A stretch of DNA of 33,841 nt from an uncultured Nostocoides sp. (GTDB lineage Bacteria; Actinomycetota; Actinomycetes; Actinomycetales; Dermatophilaceae), in contig CAKZIH010000394.1 in NCBI GenBank assembly GCA_936931335.1, positions 1 through 33,841 of the forward strand. Reading direction: 5' to 3'. The translations under genes and the position numbers were made by a program. The first letter of the stretch is position 1. Each line of letters begins with the position of its first letter. Below the pieces are notes generated by a model. That model saw only the letters and a list, made by a program, of their open reading frames with translations, made no database searches and had not been told where the DNA came from. Positions 28,344 to 33,841 of this stretch are shown piece by piece.

Positions 28344-31031
28344 ATGGACGACCCGGCACTGCCGCCTGGCTATCCCTCCCAGTGGGAGGCCGATGTCGTC
28401 CTGCGCGACGGCAGCGTCGCCCATGTCCGCCCGATCGTCCCCGACGACGCCGACCGGCTGCGGCGCTTCCATGCCGGTCAGTCCGCGGACTCGATCTACC
28501 TGCGCTTCTTTGCCCCGCTCAAGCAACTCAGCGAGCGCGATGTGCACCGCTTCACCCACGTCGACTATGACGACCGGGTAGCCCTGGTGGTGATGCTGCG
28601 CGGGGAGATCATCGGCATCGGCCGGTATGACCGGATCACCCCGACCTCGGCCGAGGTGGCCTTCAATATCAGCGACGCCTATCAGGGCAAGGGCATCGGC
28701 TCGGTGCTGCTGGAGCATCTGGCCGATATCGCCCGGGACCACGGGGTGAGCACCTTCGAAGCGGAGGTGCTGCCGCAGAACCGCAAGATGCTCGCCGTCT
28801 TCAGCGACGCGGGCTATCTGGTCTCCCGCCGCATCGAAGACGGCGTGATCATGGTCCACTTCGACATCGAGCCCACCGAGAAGTCCGAAGAGGTGCGGCT
28901 GGCCCGGGAGCACCGGGCCGAATCGGTGAGCCTGGCCACGCTCTTGGCCCCCAAGGTAATCGCCGTGGTCGGCGCGGGCCGCGACCCCGGTTCGGCCGGG
29001 CACGAAGTGCTCCGCCACCTCCTGGAGGGACAGTTCGCCGGCCAGTTGTATGCGGTCAACCCGAACGCCAGCGAGATCCTCGGGGTCGCGGCATACCCGA
29101 GCGTGGGGGCGATCCCGGCCCAGGTCGACTTGGCCGTCATCGCGGTCCCCGCCGCGACGGTGCTCGGTGTGGTCGAGGACTGCGCGCAGGCCGGGGTACA
29201 CGGTTTGGTCGTGCTCTCTACCGGTTTCGCCGAGGCCGGCCGAGACGGGCAGAAGCTGGATCGGCGACTGCTGCGCCGGGCACGCGACAGCGGGATGCGG
29301 ATAATCGGCCCGGCGTCCTTCGGCGTCGCCAACACCGACGAGGCGGTGTCGATGAATGCCTCGATCACCCCGATCATGCCGCCGCGCGGTCACCTCGGGC
29401 TCTTCGCCCAGAGCGGACCGCTGGGGATCGCCGTCCTCGCCTCCTCCGCCCAGCGCCGCCTCGGGATCTCCTCCTTCGTCTCGGCGGGCAACCGCCTCGA
29501 CGTCTCCGGCAACGACCTCATGCAGTACTGGATGGACGACGAGCGCACCCGCGCGGTCGGGCTCTATCTGGAGTCGATGGGCAACCCGCGCAAGTTCTCC
29601 CGGATCGCCCGACGCCTGGCGATGAGCAAGCCGGTGATCGTGGTGAAGTCCGGGGTGTCCCGGTATGGCGCCCGCCACGACGTCATCCCGGGTCACCGGG
29701 TGCGCGAGGTCGAGGTCGACCCGGCGGCCTTCCGCTCCATGCTGGCGCAGGCCGGAGTGGTGCACGTCGACGACATCCACCAGATGTTCGACGTCGCCCA
29801 GGTGCTCATCCACCAGCCGTTGCCGCCCGGGCGGCGGACCGCGGTAGTCGGCAACTCCCCGCAGCTCGCCGCGCTCACCGCGGGCGCCGCGGAGGCGCAG
29901 GGGCTGGAGATCACCCACGGGCCCAAGAGCGTCTCCGGGCAGGCACCGCTGGCGGACTTCCGGGCCCAGCTCGAGGCGGCCTTCGGTGATCCGCAGGTGG
30001 ATTGCGTGTTGGTTGGCTACGCCCCGCCGCTGCGCCGGGTGGAGCAGGAAGCGGCCCAGCTCATCGCCGAGGTGGCCGCCGCCCACGACAAGACCTGCGC
30101 GGCGATCATGATCGGCGGGATCGGGATGGCCACCCAGTCCTTCGCCGGGGCGCCGCCGGTGGACGGGAGCGCGGTGCCCCGGGACCTGCCGCTCTATACC
30201 TCCCCCGAGGACGCGGCCCGGGCGCTCGGTTTCGCGGTGCGCTATGCGCAATGGCGGCGCAAGGACAAGGGCGCGCCGCTGTCCCGGCAGGGGATCGATC
30301 GCACCGGCGCGCAAGAACTCATCGACGCCCACCTGGCCGCCAATCCGGGCGGGCTCACGCTCTCCGACGCCGATGCGCGGGCTCTGCTCGCGACATACGG
30401 GCTCGACCTGTGGCCGCGCGCGGAGGTGATCTCGGCGCAGGAGGCGGTGGACGCCGCCGAAGAACTCGGCTACCCGGTCGTCGTGAAATCCCTCTCCCCG
30501 GTGGTGCGCGGCAATCCCTCGCTGCAAGGCATGCGGCTGGATTTGCGGACGCCGGAGGCGGTCCGGGAGGCATACGAGAGCCTGGATGCCCGGCTCTCGG
30601 TGTACGACCGCGCCGCCTACGCCGTGCAGCGGATGGCCCCGGCCGGGATCGCCTGCCTGGTGACCGGCACCGAAGACCGGCTGTTTGGGCCGGTGATCGC
30701 CTTTTCGATCGGGGGGCCGGCCACCGATCTGCTGCGCGATGTGGCCTATCGGATCCCGCCGCTCACCGATGTCGACGTACGCGAGTTGCTCACCTCGATC
30801 CGGGCGGCGCCCCTGCTGGCGGGATACAAGGGCTCGCCGCCGGTGCACCGAGAGGTGCTGGAGGAGATCGTCGGTCGTCTCTCGCTGCTCTGCGATGACA
30901 TGTCGGAGATCGCCGCCATCCGGCTCGACCCGGTGATCGCCCACCCGGCCGGTGCGTGCATCCTCGGGGCGACGATCGAACTGGCGCTGCCGGCCAAGCG
31001 CAAGGATGTGCGCCGGCGCTCCTTGACCTGA
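28344..31031 (+). CDS. GNAT acetyltransferase fused to an ADP-forming acyl-CoA ligase-like protein (Pat type)
   Basis: An 895-residue fusion. Residues about 18-175 are a GNAT domain with acetyl-CoA pyrophosphate loop YQGKGIGSVLLEHL. A CoA-binding Rossmann domain follows (about 210-305, VIAVVGAGRDPGSAGHEVL), then succinyl-CoA-synthetase-like domains (about 335-640, LFAQSGPLGIAVLA). A C-terminal ATP-grasp domain (about 670-890) contains LGYPVVVKSLSP. The order acetyltransferase first, ligase second is the reverse of Salmonella Pat and like that of Streptomyces PatA proteins, which acetylate metabolic enzymes such as acetyl-CoA synthetase. The canonical SHTG phosphohistidine motif is not seen; His451 in PGHRVRE sits near the expected place. 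The gene diverges from the nitroreductase. Protein lysine acetylation is the most likely role. Confidence 0.88.
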   Translation: MDDPALPPGYPSQWEADVVLRDGSVAHVRPIVPDDADRLRRFHAGQSADSIYLRFFAPLKQLSERDVHRFTHVDYDDRVALVVMLRGEIIGIGRYDRITPTSAEVAFNISDAYQGKGIGSVLLEHLADIARDHGVSTFEAEVLPQNRKMLAVFSDAGYLVSRRIEDGVIMVHFDIEPTEKSEEVRLAREHRAESVSLATLLAPKVIAVVGAGRDPGSAGHEVLRHLLEGQFAGQLYAVNPNASEILGVAAYPSVGAIPAQVDLAVIAVPAATVLGVVEDCAQAGVHGLVVLSTGFAEAGRDGQKLDRRLLRRARDSGMRIIGPASFGVANTDEAVSMNASITPIMPPRGHLGLFAQSGPLGIAVLASSAQRRLGISSFVSAGNRLDVSGNDLMQYWMDDERTRAVGLYLESMGNPRKFSRIARRLAMSKPVIVVKSGVSRYGARHDVIPGHRVREVEVDPAAFRSMLAQAGVVHVDDIHQMFDVAQVLIHQPLPPGRRTAVVGNSPQLAALTAGAAEAQGLEITHGPKSVSGQAPLADFRAQLEAAFGDPQVDCVLVGYAPPLRRVEQEAAQLIAEVAAAHDKTCAAIMIGGIGMATQSFAGAPPVDGSAVPRDLPLYTSPEDAARALGFAVRYAQWRRKDKGAPLSRQGIDRTGAQELIDAHLAANPGGLTLSDADARALLATYGLDLWPRAEVISAQEAVDAAEELGYPVVVKSLSPVVRGNPSLQGMRLDLRTPEAVREAYESLDARLSVYDRAAYAVQRMAPAGIACLVTGTEDRLFGPVIAFSIGGPATDLLRDVAYRIPPLTDVDVRELLTSIRAAPLLAGYKGSPPVHREVLEEIVGRLSLLCDDMSEIAAIRLDPVIAHPAGACILGATIELALPAKRKDVRRRSLT

Positions 31032-31074
31032 GCGCGGAGCGGGGCGGCGAGCGGGCTGGGGCAGAATTGCCGGT

Positions 31075-31668
31075 ATGCCGTCCCGTCACCCCGCGCCCGC
31101 CCGCAGCCTGCCGCCGCAGCTCTTCTCGGCAATCGAGCGGGCCGGTTACTACCCGGCGCTGGTCGCCGATGTGGTCGCCGAGGCACTTTCGAGTGAGGAC
31201 GTGGTCTCCCACCTGGTGCACCAGGAGACGACCTTCGATCACGACACCATCCGGCGCCACATCACCGTGCTGGCGCTGACGCCGACCCGCCTGGTGCTGG
31301 TGCACGCGGACGATCACAGCGACGACCCGAATGGGGTGGAGGACCTGGCCACCGCGACGAGTGAATCCATCCCGCTGCGCTTCGTGCGCGGGGTGATGCT
31401 CACCGATGTGGTCGCCAATCCGCGCGATTACCGCCCGGGTACGCTGGGCCGGGAACTGACCCTCACCGTCGGCTGGGGGACGGTGAGCCGGGTCGATGTC
31501 ATGCCCGCCACCTGCGGCGATCCGGCTTGCGACGCCGACCACGGGTATGAGGGCACCATCGCCTCCGATGACCTGGTCATGCGCATCTCCGCCGACGCCG
31601 ACGGCCGCGACTCGTTGAGTCAGGCCCGGGCCTTCGCCGGCGCCCTGTCCGGCGCCATCGGCCGGTGA
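31075..31668 (+). CDS. DUF5998 family protein
   Basis: A 197-residue soluble protein, starting MPSRHPAPARSLPPQLFSAI. Features include ERAGYYPALVADVVAEALSSEDV, HLVHQETTFDHDTIRRHITVLALTP, and a CGDPACDADHGYEG segment with two cysteines. It ends in a helical SLSQARAFAGALSGAIGR. This is the DUF5998 pattern; the family is confined to actinobacteria as far as I know and has no established function. ATG 31075 is preceded by AGAATT about 8 bases upstream and no Shine-Dalgarno, suggesting a leaderless start. Its stop overlaps the phosphodiesterase start by four bases (GTGA), so the two are translationally coupled and may work together. Confidence 0.85.
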   Translation: MPSRHPAPARSLPPQLFSAIERAGYYPALVADVVAEALSSEDVVSHLVHQETTFDHDTIRRHITVLALTPTRLVLVHADDHSDDPNGVEDLATATSESIPLRFVRGVMLTDVVANPRDYRPGTLGRELTLTVGWGTVSRVDVMPATCGDPACDADHGYEGTIASDDLVMRISADADGRDSLSQARAFAGALSGAIGR

Positions 31669-32822
31669 CTTCCGCCGGTCCGCTCGGGTTCGTCCCGCCG
31701 GCCTACCAGCACGCCAGCCTGCCTGGGGTGCTCCCGGCCCTGGCCGCGTCGCTGGACGTCGACCTGGGGGGTGAGCACCCGGCATACGAACTCGGTATGG
31801 CGCCCGCGCGCCGTGCCGTGCTCGTGCTGCTCGACGGACTGGGCCTGGAATTGCTGCGGCGGCGGGCCGGGCATGCGCCCTTCTTGCGCTCACTACTGCC
31901 GGCGGTCACCGAGCTGGACTGCGGCTTCCCGACCACCACGGCGACCTCGCTGACCTCGCTGGGCACGGGTATGCCGCCGGGCGAGCACGGGATTCTCGGC
32001 TATGAACTCGCGCACCCGGAGACCGGCCGGGTCTTCGACCACCTGTCGTGGGAAGGCGGACCGGATCCCCTGCTGTGGCAATCCCATCCCACGGTCTTCG
32101 AGAAGCTGACCGCGGCCGGGGTCGAGGTGACCCGGATCGGGCTGCCCTATTTCGACGGTTCTGGGTTGACCCAGGCCGGCCAGCGCGGCGGGCGATTCGT
32201 CGGCGCGTCCTCGCTGTCTTCGACCGTGCGCGCGGCGGTGCGCGCGGCGACGGCGACCCAACGGGCATACGTCTATGTGTATTGGGGGGCGATCGACCGA
32301 GCCGGGCACGAGTTCGGCTGTGAATCGCCGCAGTGGACCGAGGCGTTGGAAGAGGCCGACGCCGCGCTGCGCCGGCTCGCCGAACAATTGCCGGCGGACA
32401 CCAGCCTGACGATCACCGCCGACCACGGCATGGTGGACATCCCGTTCGCCGACCGGCTCGACCTGGCCACCGACACCGAACTCGCGGCCGGGGTGCGCGC
32501 GATCACCCACGAGGCCCGCGCCCCACACGTCTACTGCCTGCCCGGTGCCGCGGCGGAGGTCGCGGAACGCTGGCGTGGCCGCTTAGGGGATGCGGCGCTG
32601 GTGCTCACCCGGGAGCAGGCCGTGGACGAGGGGTGGTTCGGGCCGGTGGCCGCGCGCAATGTCGAGCGGATCGGTGATCTGGTGGTCGCCTTCGGGCCGG
32701 GGCTGGCGGTCCAGGACTCGCGCACCAGCAAGCCGGTCCTGCTGCACCTGCTCGGCCTGCACGGGTCGCTGACCCGGGATGAGGTCGCGGTGCCGCTGCT
32801 GCACCGCCCGGCCACGCTCTGA
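31665..32822 (+). CDS. Alkaline-phosphatase-superfamily nucleotide pyrophosphatase/phosphodiesterase
   Basis: A 385-residue metal-dependent phosphoesterase of the NPP/phosphodiesterase group. Metal-site and nucleophile motifs are LVLLDGLG (Asp near residue 55), the Thr-rich nucleophile region FPTTTATSLTSLGTGMPPGEHGILGYE, AIDRAGHEFG, TADHGMVD (Asp-His pair) and the terminal histidine in LLGLHGSLTRDE. No signal peptide or membrane segment is seen, so the enzyme appears cytoplasmic, unlike many NPPs. The start is GTG 31665 overlapping the DUF5998 stop. Substrate is unknown; nucleotide pyrophosphates or phosphodiesters are typical. A short hairpin and repeat array C follow. Confidence 0.88.
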   Translation: MTSAGPLGFVPPAYQHASLPGVLPALAASLDVDLGGEHPAYELGMAPARRAVLVLLDGLGLELLRRRAGHAPFLRSLLPAVTELDCGFPTTTATSLTSLGTGMPPGEHGILGYELAHPETGRVFDHLSWEGGPDPLLWQSHPTVFEKLTAAGVEVTRIGLPYFDGSGLTQAGQRGGRFVGASSLSSTVRAAVRAATATQRAYVYVYWGAIDRAGHEFGCESPQWTEALEEADAALRRLAEQLPADTSLTITADHGMVDIPFADRLDLATDTELAAGVRAITHEARAPHVYCLPGAAAEVAERWRGRLGDAALVLTREQAVDEGWFGPVAARNVERIGDLVVAFGPGLAVQDSRTSKPVLLHLLGLHGSLTRDEVAVPLLHRPATL

Positions 32823-32823
32823 A

Positions 32824-32847
32824 CCGGCCACCGCCGCATACGGCCGG
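32824..32847 (+). terminator. Hairpin after the phosphodiesterase gene
   Basis: CCGGCC (32824-32829) and GGCCGG (32842-32847) pair with a 12-base loop directly after the stop codon. There is no T-run. It precedes repeat array C by about 20 bases; the two may act together. Confidence 0.4.
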
Positions 32848-32865
32848 GTTGGCGCGCCCACCGCA

Positions 32866-32950
32866 AACTCACGCGCTATCCACGAGGCGATGCGTTAGCC
32901 ACCAAGTCATGCGTTATAACGCGTGACCTCGTGGATAACGCGTGAGTTCG
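32866..32950. repeat. Array C: 19-bp units in direct then inverted orientation
   Basis: Direct units (CACGAGGCGATGCGTTAGC at 32881, CACCAAGTCATGCGTTATA at 32900, plus a partial ACTCACGCGCTATC before them) are followed by two inverted units, the first reading CACGAGGTCACGCGTTAT on the minus strand. Spacing is 19 bp. The centre, GCGTTATAACGC (32911-32922), is a perfect palindrome, and pairing continues imperfectly outward to about 32883 and 32950. The unit is clearly the same as in array B (5721-5826). It lies between the phosphodiesterase and tdk genes, which point the same way. Confidence 0.85.
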
Positions 32951-33017
32951 TCGGGGTGGCCCCGCTGGGCGGCGGGGCGGATCAAGCGGCCACCGGGGCG
33001 GGTTAGGGTTGACGGTC

Positions 33018-33692
33018 GTGGCCGAGCTTGTGTTCTTCTCCGGGACCATGGACTGCGGCAAGTCGACCCTGGCGCTGCAGATGGACCACAACCACCGCGC
33101 CCGGGGCCGCTCGGGCCTGATCCTCACCCGGCTGGACCGGGCGGGGGAGTCGGTGCTCTCCTCGCGGCTCGGCCTGGCCACCGAGGCGCTGGAGGTCACC
33201 GAGGACCTCGACATCTGGGAACTCGTGGTCACCCATCTCACCGGCGGCCATCGGGTCGATTTCGTCATCGGGGACGAGGCGCAGTTCTACACCCCCGAAC
33301 AGGTCGAGCAACTGGCCCGGGTGGTCGACGAACTCGACATCGACATCTACGCCTTCGGGATCACCGCGGACTTCCGCACCCAGCTCTTCCCCGGCTCGCG
33401 GCGGCTGATCGAACTCGCCGACCGGGTGCAAGTGCTCCAGGTCGAAGCGCTGTGCTGGTGCGGACGCCGGGCCACCCACAATGCCCGCGTCGTCGACGGG
33501 GTGATGGTGGTCGAGGGTGAGCAGGTCGTGGTCGGCGACACCGACAGTGCCGCTCCGGGCATGGTCGAGTATGAGGTGCTCTGCCGCCGTCACTACATGC
33601 GCCGGATGAACTCGCACGCCGCCCACGCCGCGGCCCTGTCCGCGGATGTGCTTCCGCTGGAACTCGACGCCTGCCCGCTGCCGCCCTGCTGA
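33018..33692 (+). CDS. tdk: Thymidine kinase (type II)
   Basis: A 224-residue salvage enzyme that phosphorylates thymidine with ATP. Walker A is SGTMDCGKST, preceded by the typical start VAELVFF. The second conserved region is DFVIGDEAQFYTPEQVEQLA (Glu as catalytic base) followed by FGITADFRTQLFPGS, and the zinc-binding lasso has CWCGRRATHNARVV and a later CRRHYM. GTG 33018 is preferred to TTG 33009 because family members begin at this residue; TAGGGT ending 9 bases upstream could be the -10 of a leaderless transcript. The tail DACPLPPC is cysteine-containing and variable. It converges on sepH. Confidence 0.95.
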   Translation: MAELVFFSGTMDCGKSTLALQMDHNHRARGRSGLILTRLDRAGESVLSSRLGLATEALEVTEDLDIWELVVTHLTGGHRVDFVIGDEAQFYTPEQVEQLARVVDELDIDIYAFGITADFRTQLFPGSRRLIELADRVQVLQVEALCWCGRRATHNARVVDGVMVVEGEQVVVGDTDSAAPGMVEYEVLCRRHYMRRMNSHAAHAAALSADVLPLELDACPLPPC

Positions 33693-33702
33693 GCGGCCAA
33701 GT

Positions 33703-33718
33703 CCCGCCGTATGGCGGG
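33703..33718. terminator. Hairpin between tdk and sepH
   Basis: CCCGCC (33703-33708) and GGCGGG (33713-33718) form a perfect 6-bp stem with the tetraloop GTAT, 10 bases after the tdk stop and 14 bases beyond the sepH stop. The gene ends converge, so it could end transcription from both sides. Confidence 0.5.
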
Positions 33719-33732
33719 TCCCTGCCGCGCGG

Positions 33733-33841
33733 CTAGTCCTGCTCGTTCGCGCCCCGACTGGGGCCGAACATCACGTCATTCCAACTCGGTACGCCGACCC
33801 GGCCCTTGCGCCGGCTCGGCTTGGCCGTCGGCGGCGCGGCC
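33733..33841 (-). CDS. sepH: Septation protein SepH (DUF3071), C-terminal end only
   Basis: Only the last 35 codons and the TAG stop (33733-33735, minus strand) are in the window. They read AAPPTAKPSRRKGRVGVPSW followed by NDVMFGPSRGANEQD. The RKGRxxVPSWxxxMFG pattern is the conserved C-terminus of SepH/DUF3071, an actinobacterial cell-division regulator that acts with FtsZ. The DNA-binding N-terminal part lies outside the window. Proximity to tdk and DUF5998 agrees with the streptomycete neighbourhood as I recall it. The identification rests on a short motif. Confidence 0.75.
   Translation of the reverse strand, partial: AAPPTAKPSRRKGRVGVPSWNDVMFGPSRGANEQD

Noticed and set aside
28263..30944. 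Minus-strand open frame of 893 codons opposite the acyl-CoA ligase fusion
   Set aside because: It mirrors the codon periodicity of the real gene on the plus strand, which has clear GNAT and ATP-grasp motifs; no motif was seen in the antisense product.

Overview
The window is chromosomal DNA from a high-GC Gram-positive bacterium. Gene order and protein families are actinobacterial: class II DAHP synthase next to a PknL-type kinase and an Rv2175c-like protein, DUF6504/SAV_6107-HEPN/DnaE2/DinB, DUF7455 next to parE, and DUF5998 with tdk and sepH. The style (very GC rich, many GTG/TTG starts, apparent leaderless genes) suggests Micrococcales, perhaps near Intrasporangiaceae/Dermatophilaceae; that last step is inference. 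No rRNA, tRNA, CRISPR array, insertion sequence or prophage was seen, and no gene-free stretch exceeds 300 bases.

Layout. (1) 1-7964 matches the mycobacterial Rv2178c-Rv2172c neighbourhood: aroG (cut by the left edge), an EamA exporter, a PASTA-domain Ser/Thr kinase, a LysM lytic transglycosylase, the Rv2175c-like DNA-binding protein, a polyprenyl diphosphate synthase and a methylenetetrahydrofolate reductase. (2) 7976-11791 is accessory: a frameshifted phosphotransferase gene, then a leftward four-gene unit made of a small secreted protein with a G9 tract in its signal-peptide region, an ABC ATPase and two membrane proteins. (3) 11973-20312 holds a membrane protein of unknown function and then a probable SOS mutagenesis operon behind a LexA-type box: DUF6504, HEPN protein, error-prone DnaE2, methyltransferase, DinB and DUF3040. 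(4) 20369-28299 holds DUF456, DUF7455, parE, an amino-acid permease, parC and a nitroreductase; the two topoisomerase IV subunits are split by the permease. (5) 28344-33841 holds a GNAT/acyl-CoA ligase fusion, DUF5998, an alkaline-phosphatase-like phosphodiesterase, thymidine kinase and the C-terminal end of SepH.

The most distinctive non-coding signal is a set of three intergenic arrays (1061-1186, 5721-5826, 32866-32950). Each consists of 19-20 bp units first in direct and then in inverted orientation, so each can fold into a long hairpin. They lie just downstream of gene ends. The second most distinctive signal is the G9 tract, which puts a good signal peptide one base out of frame with its mature protein. 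All counts and alignments were made by eye.
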